Part shown: piece after piece, positions 11,125 through 20,664 of the stretch
Layout: each line of letters opens with the position of its first letter
How positions within the stretch are numbered: the stretch's first letter is position 1
Origin: Saccoglossus kowalevskii
Taxonomy: Eukaryota > Hemichordata > Enteropneusta > Harrimaniidae
Direction: 5' to 3'
Assembly: GCF_000003605.2 (NCBI RefSeq)
Contig: NW_003126883.1
Location: 1,243,611 to 1,286,742 of the forward strand
Length of the DNA stretch: 43,132 bases
Translations under genes and position numbers: made by a program
Notes under the pieces: model-generated
Database searches by the model: none
Told to the model about the DNA's origin: nothing
What the model saw: only the letters and a program-made list of their open reading frames with translations

Positions 11125-12413
11125 CAATCAAACCTGTCTATAAAGGACAGTCAGTAGACTGAGCCAAACTGTCCGTTATAGACATGTGGTCTTTATATGG
11201 AGGTGGCCTAATTCATTCATTCAATCATGAATATTAATTAGGGCGGGGATTTTAAGGGAGATCATAAGCTAAACAAAAAAGCAAACCTACACATTGTACA
11301 ATAAATAGGTCTTTTTTATTAAAAGTCACTCATTTTCAACTGGATAATTAAACAGCTTTACTTTTTTTACTAATTTTTTACAAATTATATCATGTAAATT
11401 CACTGGAACCAAGTGATTCTGCCCATGGATTCATTCGTGTATTTAATGCACAAGAACGATTGTCAACGATCAGCCGCATTGCGTTCCAGCTCGGTCTTTC
11501 ACACTCATGACATGCAGTCTTATTCTCTTACACATACTACTATTCCATCCCAGGTGGTAATCAGTCCCATCGTTAGTAGTGTAGATTGTACACTGTGACA
11601 AAATGCAACGGCAAAGTCGCAGTGTTTGAAAAAACAAACCAATAAGCATTAAAAATGAAGAAGCATTGGTAATAAACAAAATTTACCAAACTTATAACGA
11701 TTGCTCCAACTCTCGGTGTTGAATCAAAAATTCAAACGAACCTGAAATGAACCACGAAGATCGTACACGCAATTTTACATTTATTTGTTGCAAGCATCGA
11801 CGTGTCAAAACTGCCCAAACAAAACGACTTTTTCCCGATTGCAAATTATTGATATTACCTTTTATAAGAAAGATGATCAAAATAGAAAATATCTTTCGTT
11901 GAGAATGACCCTGAGATGACCCCTCAGTAACAATACGTTTTGCCCATGCGCTAACATAATTTATAACAATCAACAACAAACAACATGGCGGCAAAGATAG
12001 GTCGGATCTTGTGATGAAAACAAAATAAACGAATGTTTTTTTATTTTGTTTGGATATTTCATGTCGACAAGGTAAATAAAACATCTCTCATTTAATAAAA
12101 CTGGTTCATTTTTCGATTAGCCCTAAAGATTGCACACTCGATAATCTGAACGTAACATGTGGCCACTTTCCTGTTAGCGATTCGCAAGAAGCTATTGACT
12201 TTTTGCTGAGAACGTCTGATGAAAATGTTGGTGGCCGTTATACAAAGGTTCAAGTGTGAATAGGTCTACAATAGGGTGGTCGCTGGTCGCGTTGGACAGG
12301 TGGTCGCTATATCCAGTGTCTTTATTGTGTAAATTGCGAAGGGACTGTACTAAGGTGGTCGCTATGAGCAGGTGGCCGCTCTGCACAGGTGGTCGTTAAC
12401 ACAGGTTTGACTG
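11125..12413. mobile_element. TA-flanked TIR transposon with GGTGGTCGC subterminal repeats
   Basis: Ends are CAATCAAACCTGT (11125) and ACAGGTTTGACTG (ending 12413): 13-bp inverted repeats with one mismatch, each bordered by TA. The right subterminal zone (12271-12400) has about five copies of GGTGG[TC]CG[CT]T; the left end has related GTGGTCTTTAT and GGAGGTGGCC words. It sits inside the right arm of the giant palindrome and has no counterpart in the left arm, so it inserted later. The interior holds a YY1-like AACATGGCGGC (about 11982-11992) and a 130-codon minus ORF (12084-11692) of no recognisable family. Confidence 0.65.
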
Positions 12414-12756
12414 TATTTTAATACATACAGGTACACTCACAAAAATGCACACAAAATATTAATTAGAGAATTTATTATATAACCTTGACAAAGAAAATCA
12501 TTATTTGTCCTTGCCATAATTATCTTATGTATTATTCCCAAACTTCATGTTCACAACTGGCGGTTTAGCAATATTGTCAACTTCATAGTGGCTGCAGGAT
12601 TTGAAAAAAAAATGAAGTGATTGAAAATATTGTATTCACTGACATTTATTTTGTCGTAACATTTTTATGTACATGTATACCATAGGTCCATAGTATCTTT
12701 TTCTTACTGATTTGACAACCGTAGAGACTGTTTGCCTGACCTAATTTGACACCCAC

Positions 12757-12951
12757 TGTTGTTGCCACACCCACAGTTCTTTCAACCAATCATTACTGTT
12801 AGTAGTTTGTTTGTTGTTTAATTGTAACTTGCTTGTAATCGAGTGAAGCAAATAAACAGTTGAGTTATTGTTGCCGTACGGTAAACTTGTCTTCTCGAGT
12901 TCTCTATTCCAGGTTTCTACCCGCAACTTACTCAACTTGCGCACAACAACA
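12757..12951. mobile_element. Probable solo LTR
   Basis: About 195 bp beginning TGTTGTTG and ending CAACAACA, the TG...CA inverted ends of a retrotransposon LTR, with an AATAAA signal inside (near 12850). The left arm of the giant inverted repeat has nothing equivalent, which supports a later insertion. Target duplication is ambiguous because the ends are repetitive: on the minus strand the flanks can be read as AGTGT and AGTGG. No internal retroelement sequence is attached, hence solo. Confidence 0.4.
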
Positions 12952-13503
12952 CTATGTACTTGACAGTTTCCAGTACTGTATGATGACACTATCTTCAGGG
13001 CCTACCTGTTAGTTCCATATTGAAGGGGCAATGGGGTAGCTGGAAATAAAATGGAAGTTCCATTTACAGTTAAAAAATAGGATACAGATAAAGCTAATTC
13101 AAAATTACTGATTACATTTTACACCTTGCCTATGTCTATGTCTATGAATTTATGGTTTTTATTTATTTAAATTACATTATTATGAAAATAAAAACGATTG
13201 AAAGCTAAAAGTCAGTTGCCTGTGCCGAGAGAGCCACGGAACTAAAACAATATGTCAGCCGTCACCATCCAAAAACGTTTTTTTTTAAACCATTTAATGC
13301 ACATGAATTTCAATGTTCTGGTAATCTCTGATGCGACTGCAGTCTTTGAAACAAACTTGAGGGACTCTAAAATGTAATTTATGGTACGCGACTTAAAAAG
13401 CGCAATTTAATGCACATGAATTTCCCAACATAGGTTTAAATGTTCTAGTTGTCTGTGGTGTCACATTGGTGTGGGAAGCAGTCGATGAAAAATCCCAGCA
13501 AAG

Positions 13504-13935
13504 GTCAAACGTATTGTTATGCTAATTTGATTTCCGGCATGTTAGTTTAAAAGAAATGAAAGATTTTTTTAATTTTCTCGGCGATAGCTACATTAATTGC
13601 AACCAAAAGGTTATCAGCAAGATTCCAGGGATGATAGTGACAACCACCAAAATGTAATTGAAGTCAAATAAACACAAACCGTTGTGAATTTTTATGGGGA
13701 ACATAGATTCATTTTTATTATAGATTCTAGGGAACAATTCTTCATGGTGTAATTCAATCTGGCATGGAAAAACGAAAAAGTCAGGATAATTAAAAATGGC
13801 GACAAAGGTCAAAAACCTTGTTACGCTAATTAATTTTTGCAATGGCAACGTTATTAAATTTTCTCGGCGATAGCTACATGAATTGGAACGAAGACGTTAT
13901 CGGCAAGATTCCAGGAACGACGTGTGAAGCATGAA
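13504..13935. repeat. Local tandem duplication within right arm
   Basis: The order GGTCAAA-x-TTGTTA-x-GCTAATT, then TTTCTCGGCGATAGCTACAT, then TTATC[AG]GCAAGATTCCAGG occurs twice: first at 13504-13630, second at 13806-13914, about 290-300 bp apart. The left arm has one copy (near 8556-8600), so the duplication postdates the inversion. A second short duplication (TTTAATGCACATGAATTT at about 13292 and 13407) lies just before. Confidence 0.65.
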
Positions 13936-14315
13936 GAACTGTTTTTAGTCGTAGCGTTAAATAGGGGACTAAACCATTGTTAACTTTTTAGGGGAATGGA
14001 AATGCAAGGGAGCAAATCGTTTTTATGCTATGAAAAAGAAGACCATGAACATACTTTATGTACAACATAATTTTTTGTTTGATTAAACATGTGCCTAACG
14101 TTTTTAGGTTCATGTGCTGCAAGTTGGAGTGCACATACCTAAGCGGTTATCCCTCAGCAAATAATTTAGCCTAGATTAAATGACTTCTCAAAAGTGAATT
14201 ATTCGTGGTGTATTTTAAATCTAACTGGACCGGAAGTAGAAATTTGTTACTACTCCTAGTATAAAGTATCGATAGTAATAAATAAATAAATACACCAACG
14301 TATGTAAGGGAGCTT

Positions 14316-14629
14316 TTCGTGTGATTTTCAAAACAAAATGTGAAAAGTGCCCAAAAAACTATCCTGCTCCCTTAAGCTTATCTTATAACGGCTAGACCCA
14401 ATTACCTTCATGCACAAAATTATGATTAGTCAGTACGTGAGTAACAAGGAAAGTGTAAATTTTAGTTCTACGGTTATAAATTAATTAAATTCAGTAAAAT
14501 GCAGATTGCGGAATAACGGGAAGTAGCACAGAATTTCATGATCGGTCCCCAGATGTGCTTGTGATGATTTTCATGTCGAGAATAGCATACAGAAATGAAT
14601 AGTTACAATGGCACTGGGGGTGCTCAGCC
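14316..14629. other. Unassigned spacer
   Basis: AT-rich sequence between the giant inverted repeat and the next element; I see no gene or repeat in it. Confidence 0.6.
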
Positions 14630-14878
14630 CGAGCTAAGCATTCACTCACACATTATTCACCCATATACAGTCCCTTTATATGGTAAATAGAGTCAGTGAC
14701 CAGGAGCTGTAATGATTACAGCTTCCTGCTGTGACTAAGCATCTGGACGGGATCTTAAAAATGGATCAGATTTAACCCATACCCAGCATTTCTTAGCCCG
14801 TGCTAAGTGTTCACGCACATGTTTTTAGCACAGGCTAACCTTTTTAATCTTTTGCTAAGAAGCTGTGCACAAACGCAA
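14630..14878. mobile_element. Truncated copy of the TTGCGT TIR element seen at 24348
   Basis: The right terminus reads (reverse complement) TTGCGTTTGTGCACAG followed by CTTCTTAGC, close to the TTGCGTTCACGCACAG-CTCCTTAGC terminus at 24348. The interior shares the TTAGCCCGTGCTAAG word (near 14791) and relatives. A matching left terminus was not found. At 14701-14728 a strong hairpin sits inside: CAGGAGCTGTAAT, one G, then ATTACAGCTTCCTG. Confidence 0.5.
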
Positions 14879-15675
14879 ATGTTACCTTCACATTTCTGTA
14901 AATACTGGTACCTATTTATAAATGTTAATTCAAATTAAAACAAAAGATTGTGATTTATGCTTGCAGCTGATTGGACGACACTAAGGTCATTTCAGAATTA
15001 TATTCATTTTCACCAGTGACAACTATTATTCATCAAACAGTTTTCAACTTCTTTTTCGAAATATTATTAGAATATTTATAAATTGATGCCCGCATTCCCT
15101 GGTAGTCCAAAATGACAACTTTCTATTTATAACATTATAGATTCTGACAATTGTACATATTATCAGTACAGCGGATTTACAAATACCAGCATAAAACAAG
15201 CGCCCAGTCAGAATAGCTTTGCTAAATTTTGTATATGTATTTTATATTGTGCTGTATTTTGTTTTGTTTTTGTATTTCTGCTATGCAACTATTTTAATTC
15301 CTCCTGGGGAATTTCCAGTGTTCTCAATAAACATGGTATTTTCTGAACATGAGATAAGGATAACAGTCAAGCTTAAAATGTTATTTGGATTATTATCTGA
15401 ATAATTTGAATGTGTGAATTGTGATACTAAACATCAAATTTTCATCCAAATGTTCATATTTTCCCCCAATAAAACTTTGAGAACAAGCCATGCATGGCAC
15501 AGTCCCCGCTAGTTATCAAATTTAAGATATATAGTTTTGTTTAAAGTAATATAAACATGTCAGAAGTATGGATCCAGAAGATAATGCATAACATTGAAAT
15601 GATTGACATCTTGTATCTGATCGTCTAACAAGTACTTGTCAATATTGAGAAATATTGGTCTGGAACAGCATTAAT
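14879..15675. other. Unassigned intergenic sequence
   Basis: About 800 bp of AT-rich DNA. One 61-codon frame (15219-15404) is hydrophobic and unlike any family I know. No splice-flanked exon or repeat boundary stands out. Confidence 0.65.
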
Positions 15676-16473
15676 TAAAACAAAATGGCCACCAGTCGAC
15701 CATTTTGAATACATCTATATACATGTATCTATAACATGACGTCAAACAAATATATAAAATATGATCATTATCAGTGTAAACTGAGAACAGACTTCTCATG
15801 GTAGAGTGAACCAAGTGAGTATTGGTCACCAAATCCAGGAAGAGAATAACACACTGGGGAGGAGCACTTGTAGCCAAGGTGTTTATTGCTCAACTGCTAG
15901 GCCTGGAACTGAGTTTAAATACTCATGAGATGTTCCATACAATGTATCAATATCATTATGCAAATAACTAAACTAAACGTCATAGCCTCAAATCATTACA
16001 ATCAGTCAAAGCAGGGCAGAGATATAGCACTAGAACTGTATTCATAAAACAAAATGGCTGCCAGTCGGCCATTTTAAATTGGATCTGAAAAATGAAATGA
16101 TGTGCATCAAGGTCCCATAATGTCCAACGTATGTATCAAGTTTGAACAAAATCCATCAATAAACGCCAAGATCCAGTTCAGGAATGCCAAATGGGATTTG
16201 ATGATTTTTTAGTGTAAAAACGGCTGCCATTTGGCCATTTTGAATCAGATAGTCAAACCAATATATCTATGTCATGATGTATAATGAATATATAAAATTT
16301 AAATTTAACCGAAAAATAAAATGATGTGCATCAAGGTCCCATAATGTCCAACGTATGTACCAAGTTTGAACAAAATCCATCCATAAATGCTTGATTTTGA
16401 TGATTTTTTTAGTACAAAAATGGCCACCATTCGCCATCTTGAATCAGATCGTGAAACAAATTGGTGTACATAT
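15676..16473 (-). repeat. GGCCATTTT array, body of an interrupted H2 copy
   Basis: Tandem, imperfect units carrying a hairpin word of type AAAATGGC...CCAGTCGGCCATTTT (about 15683, 16050, 16218 and 16421), and a long shared phrase at about 16090-16158 and 16312-16382 containing ATGTGCATCAAGGTCCCATA. The phrase is the reverse complement of GGACCTTGATGCACGTCATT in the array at 42390-43132. On the minus strand this block continues directly from the head at 19113 once the transposon 16478-18992 is removed. Confidence 0.75.
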
Positions 16474-16477
16474 GTAC

Positions 16478-18992
16478 CGTATTTATCTGGGTAAGAGCCC
16501 ATGCCCTGGCAAACGCCCACCCCCACTTTTGACACATTAAAGAAGTTGAGTTCATATTCTTTTTCTACACAAAAATAACAAAAAACTATTTTCTATTTGT
16601 TGACTGTGGTTTTATTAACAGTTGACATTCTTGCAGTCTGTTGTGATGCTTATAAACATTCTTTAAAAATAATTGTTAATTGCATAAAACAAGGGGTGAA
16701 CGTGAAATAGCTCAGGGCAGCAAGTTCACCGCTGATTTACATTTATTTTTCAAGATTTTTTTTTCAGAATCATAACAGTCAGCAAGTCTATAAAAATATA
16801 TATTAAAGCAGAAACGGTAGTTCCCTTTTTAGCTCCGCTGTCGACTTTGTCGAGCTGAGCTTATCATATGAGTGATTGTCCATCGGCGTTCGTTGTCTGT
16901 CGTCGTCCGTGTCAATGTTCAACTTTTTTGACTTCTTCTTGAAAACTACAAGTATCAATGCTTTGATACTTGGTGTATATGTACCTTGGGTAGACCTCTC
17001 TCAGATTTGTTCATTTCGTGATGATATCTTCAATTCTCTAATTTTGTGAATATTTTTGTCATTTTTGGTAAAAAGTGATATTTTCCACTTCTTGTTGAAA
17101 ACAAAAAGTCCAATTGCTTTGATATTACATATATAGGTACTACATGTAGACCTCTCTCAGATTTATTCATTTAGTGATGATATCTTCAATTCTCTAATTA
17201 TGGTGAATATTTTTGACATTTTTGGTAAAAAGTGATATTTTCGACTTCTTGTTAAAAACCAAAAGTCCGATAATTGCTTTGATGTAACATATATAGGTAC
17301 TACATGTGGGCATTTCCCAGATATGTTCATTTCATGATGATATCTTTAATTCTCTAATTTTGGTGAATATTTTTGTCATTTTTGGTAAAAAGTGATATTT
17401 TCGACTTCTTGTTAAAAACAAAAAATCCAATTGCTTTGATATTATATAAATAGGTACTACATGTAGACCTCTCTCAGATTTATTCATTTCGTGATGATAT
17501 CTTCAATTCTCTAATTTTGGTGAATATTTTTGACATTTTTGGTAAAAAGTGGTATTTTCGACTTCTTGTTAAAAACCGCAAGTCTGATTGCTTTAATATT
17601 ACATAAATAAGTACTACATGTGGACCTCTCTCAGATTTGTCCATTTTGTGATGATATCTTTAATTCTCTGATTTTGGTGAATATTTTTGTAATTTTTGGT
17701 AAAAAAGTATATTTTCGACTTTCGTAAGACTGCTTTTGCTATTATATATATAGGTACTACAGGTAGACCTCGCTCAGATTTGCTCATTTGATGATGATAT
17801 CTTCACTTATCTAATTTTAATGAATATTTCTGTCATTTTTGGTAAATAGTGATATTTTCGAATTCTTGTTTAAAACAGCAAGTCTGATTGATTTGATACT
17901 ATACATATTGTTCTATTTCTAATGATATCTTCAGTTCTTTATTTGTGCAATGTTCATTGCTAACAGCGGAGCTATCTCAGCCGACAGGCTGCTTGTTGAA
18001 ATTTGTCGTGGCCCTAAAAAGGGCCGGCCGTTTGGTTTGTGCTTCCTTAAAAACGCTTCAAGCAACTCGTATAAGGAGAGCCGCCAAGCATGTGTCACAC
18101 TCGGACGGCCGTAGCATCATCAACAATTAAACCAATGTTTCAATATTGTAGCAGTCCAATTTTTTTACCATTTTTCATCACTGCTATTGCATTTCTGTCA
18201 TGAAAACTATTCTTCTGTTGTTGGATAAAGAAAAAAAAAACTTCCTATTTCATGCCCACCGCGATATCCATATAGTGAGACCACCAGAACTTGCTGAATG
18301 ATAACTTTCACCATGATTGATAAGCATCTGATAAGAAAGCAATGTCACAATACGATTTGACCTTTATGATGAAACACTAGTAGTGATGTCATTCTTAGCC
18401 AATCAGTAAAGCAGATGCATAACGATCAAAGATGATTGCCAGACTGTAAACAAAAGCATTGTGTGCCATCGCAGCAGGGCAACCCCATTTTTCTTGTCTC
18501 TTTATTGTGATTAGACATGAATGAAAAGTGCCAAGCTGACAGACTGCAAAATCCGTGGATTAAAAGTGTCTAAATTGTGTGAGTAGATATCAACAAATTT
18601 CAGGGCAAATCTGTAGGGATTTTGTTCGACGGCAACAGTGAAGCCGACTTGGACTTGAGGGTTTTGAGTTTGACGAAGATGGCAATGAACGTACAAATAA
18701 AGATGTGAGAATTTTTTTCAAACAGCTATGAATTTTTATAATTTTTACTGTGTAAATTTGTAAATTTTTATTGATCTTGTATGACAGTTGATCCGCAATT
18801 TGTTAAGACCGGAAATAATTTTACGCAGTTTAACTCCTGACATTTTTGTTCATTTTGAGTTCGCGCAAATATAGGCCGTGTTTGTCGGTGAGGAAATCCC
18901 AATTCAAATTATTTTTTGCAGGGGATATCCGGGCAAACGCCCACCCTTATTTTTTGGAAATTTTCCATGTTCAGGACCCTAGGATAAATACG
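16478..18992. mobile_element. TIR transposon with 4-bp GTAC target duplication (copy 1)
   Basis: The ends CGTATTTATC and GATAAATACG are perfect 10-bp inverted repeats, flanked by GTAC on both sides (16474-16477 and 18993-18996). With the element and one GTAC removed, the flanks read CATATGTAC then AATATTATGTGTGATG. This aligns without a gap to the uninterrupted H2 sequence (reverse complement of about 42475-42499), which proves insertion into an H2 copy. A second, truncated copy lies at 41109-42092 and lacks the nested H1 element. The copies share a region that in copy 2 carries a 49-codon acidic ORF and in copy 1 is frameshifted. Superfamily not determined. Confidence 0.75.
16829..17997 (+). 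mobile_element. Helentron/DINE-1-like element, family H1 copy B (nested)
   Basis: The 5' end TTAGCTCC follows a T run. The head has AGCTCCGCTGT (16831-16841), whose inverted partner ACAGCGGAGCT lies at 17963-17973. The tandem core has anchors GATGATATCTTC near 17019, 17176, 17335, 17492, 17650, 17791 and 17920, a period of about 157-159 bp falling to about 130-140 in the last units. The 3' palindrome CAGCC-GACA-GGCTG is at 17978-17991, then CTTGTT. It lies inside the GTAC transposon and is absent from that transposon's second copy, so it is the youngest layer of the nest. It has no coding capacity. Confidence 0.65.
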
Positions 18993-18996
18993 GTAC

Positions 18997-19113
18997 AATA
19001 TTATGTGTGATGTATGTGTGAAGTTAGATTGTGATTGGTCCAGGCATGGACACATGGACGCAAAAAGGTCACAACATAAGTCCCTCTTTTTGGACTGCAT
19101 CCATACGGGGACT
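18997..19113 (-). repeat. Head of the interrupted H2 copy
   Basis: The minus strand starts AGTCCCCGTATGG (19113), forms a stem with AGAGGGACT (ending 19079), then runs TTATGTTGTGACC, GCGTCCATGTGTCCATG, CTTCACACATACATCACAC. This is the same word order as the intact head at 42338-42490. The downstream half of this copy is at 15676-16473, beyond the inserted transposon. Confidence 0.7.
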
Positions 19114-19152
19114 AGTGAATGATTACGGAGTGGAAGTTTAAAGCTGTATAGT

Positions 19153-19258
19153 TGCGAGGCGAGGCGAGGCGAGGCGTAGTGTAGTGTAGTGTAGTGTAGT
19201 GTAGTGTAGTGTAGTGTAGTGTAGTGTAGTGTAGTGTAGTATAGTATAGTATAGTATA
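19153..19258. repeat. Pentanucleotide microsatellite (GAGGC)n-(GTAGT)n-(ATAGT)n
   Basis: About four GAGGC units, then roughly fifteen GTAGT units, then a few ATAGT units, a stepwise-mutated pentamer array. It gives spurious open frames on the minus strand (LHYTT repeats) that should not be called genes. Confidence 0.95.
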
Positions 19259-19392
19259 TTTTATTTGACACAAAAAAATGCATGGAAAATACATAGTCTA
19301 TGGCCAATATACATTACTTACTTATACAACAAATAAACAAACACTGTAAAAATATAAAATAAATGTTAGAAAAAATGTTAAATATTAAAAGT

Positions 19393-19854
19393 TTAATTTT
19401 TGTTTTCTGTTAAAATATCATTGATGAATTTTCCCAGGCTGTTGGTAATGAAACCATCATTTGAACTTAAAATTTGTTTGAACATGTTTTGTTCTGATAA
19501 TGTTAGTAGACTATCATTATACAATGACAAAGTATTAATAAATTGTGTACGACTAGTTACCTTTACAATACAAACCAATAATGCATGTATTTCATCACCA
19601 ATAGCCTTGTCTTCACACAAATTACAAATTCTTTCCTCTGAAGGCATGCCTTTGTATCTTAACCTTTCAATTGGCAGTGTATGAGCAGAGATTCTAACTT
19701 TGGTTATACTTGTTCTATGACTAATATTTTTTACAAGTTCTAGATATGGCTCAAATTCATATTTTCATTTTAATGTCTTGTAAATGCGTAATTTATTATT
19801 TTCTGTTTTTTGGAAGGCTGGCAACCACTGGTATGTATGTCTTAGAATAAACAT
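19393..19854 (-). pseudogene. LINE (non-LTR retrotransposon) ORF2 C-terminal fragment
   Basis: Minus-strand translation gives the typical tail of a LINE reverse-transcriptase ORF: an NKLRIYKTLK word, one in-frame stop (TGA at 19767-19765), a YEFEPYLELV word, a KVRISAHTLPIERLRYKG-type word, then a CCHC-like motif (C-x2-C-x9-H-x4-C, near 19560-19635). The frame is open from the stop down to 19393 (TAA). Upstream coding is lost. The A+T-rich 3' side (19320-19392) may be its 3' UTR. The role in the LINE cycle is known only generally: the C-terminal region of the RT protein used in target-primed insertion. This copy cannot be active. Confidence 0.75.
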
Positions 19855-19916
19855 TTATCACCTAACTAGTGGCAGTGTAATCACCTCCTCAGAAAAAGAT
19901 AGAAAATAGACTTTCT

Positions 19917-20350
19917 AAGGCATGGTCAGCTCTAAACAGATTAGATGCTGTTTGGAAATAAAATCTACCAGATGATCTAAAGCGCCGCTTGTGTCGTAAC
20001 ATTGCTGAATCAATCTTGATGTATGGTGCAATTGCACCAAATCTCTAGAATCAAAACTAGATGATACTTACACAACTGTATGCTTGTGGATCTCTCTTCA
20101 GCATCTCAGGGAGAATGCACCCTACAAAAAAGCTATTATATGGTGATCTTGTAGCCATCATATCCTGCACTCAAAACAAGAGATAGCTAGCACTTTTACT
20201 TTGGATGCCTAGACCTAGTCACATGCGAGTGGGTTGTCCAGTAAAAACATATTTTGTCCAACCATGCTCAAATACCGAATGCCTCCTAAAAGACCTCCCA
20301 ATACTGATGCAGGACTGCGATGGATGGCGTTCTCGAGTCCTGGATGGCTG
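19917..20350 (+). pseudogene. Second, unrelated LINE ORF2 fragment, heavily decayed
   Basis: Plus-strand pieces in several frames match the 3' part of another LINE lineage. First AWSALNRLDAVW, a stop, then NLPDDLKRRLCRNIAESIL followed by MYGA (near 19920-20035). Then KKLLYGDL (near 20128). Then words resembling KTYFVQ...DLP...MQDCDGWRSRVLDG (near 20240-20346). The order is that of the C-terminal end of RT ORFs (KAW...LKRRLFR...ESVLLYGA...LYGDLP...GRP.KTY...DR..WR.RV). At least three stops or frameshifts are present. It faces the previous fragment tail to head, so two insertions are implied. Confidence 0.6.
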
Positions 20351-20493
20351 AGCTATCCAAGTCAAGTCAGAAATTTCTTGTTGAGTTGAGCTTATTCATA
20401 GATTATTTTGGAATTGCGTTCTCGGCATATTTGAATATCAAATCAATGAATAACGGAATATACAGGATTTTCTTTTTGTAGATATGAAGATGA

Positions 20494-20664
20494 TACAGCT
20501 CATTCAGCAACAGGATTTACATTGCAGCCAACGTGCTAGCTTTTCGCTCAGTGAACAGGCTTACTGACCATGAAAAGAAAGTGCTTAGTGCTGTATCTGA
20601 GGGAAGTGATGTGTTTGTTGCAACGAAGACCGGATTGGGCAAGTCGATATGTTATCAGTTTTGA
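20494..20664 (+). pseudogene. RecQ-like helicase N-terminal fragment (Walker A)
   Basis: An open frame between stops at 20491 and 20662 translates to a piece ending LTDHEKKVLSAVSEGSDVFV then ATKTGLGKSICYQF. This matches the start of RecQ-family helicases: a short alpha-helical lead, a G-x-DVFV strand and the P-loop TG-x-GKS followed by x-CYQ. Known RecQ proteins continue for several hundred residues with a DEAH box; here a stop follows at once. There is no ATG and no clear splice site, so it is a relic, perhaps captured by or belonging to a mobile element like its LINE neighbours. Beyond the stop, the minus strand of 20650-20800 shows a Cys-rich word (CGQ...KYLCKPSF) that I could not assign. 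Confidence 0.55.

Larger units (their letters stand above)
11050..14315 (-). repeat. Right arm of giant inverted repeat (interrupted and expanded)
   Basis: Inverted counterpart of 8005-9600, lengthened by later events: a TA-flanked transposon (11125-12413), a probable solo LTR (12757-12951) and a local tandem duplication (13504 to about 13935). Removing these brings it close to the left arm in length. The outer limit is set by a faint match of CTCCCTTACATAC/ATTTATTTATT (minus strand, near 14300) with CTCCCTCTGTATTTTTGATT near 8007. Confidence 0.7.

Noticed and set aside
11692-12084. 130-codon minus-strand ORF
   Set aside because: Lies inside a TA-flanked nonautonomous transposon, mixes hydrophobic and basic segments without any family signature, and has no splice or promoter context.
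18909-19307. 132-codon minus-strand ORF with LHYTT repeats
   Set aside because: Product of the pentanucleotide microsatellite joined to H2 head sequence.
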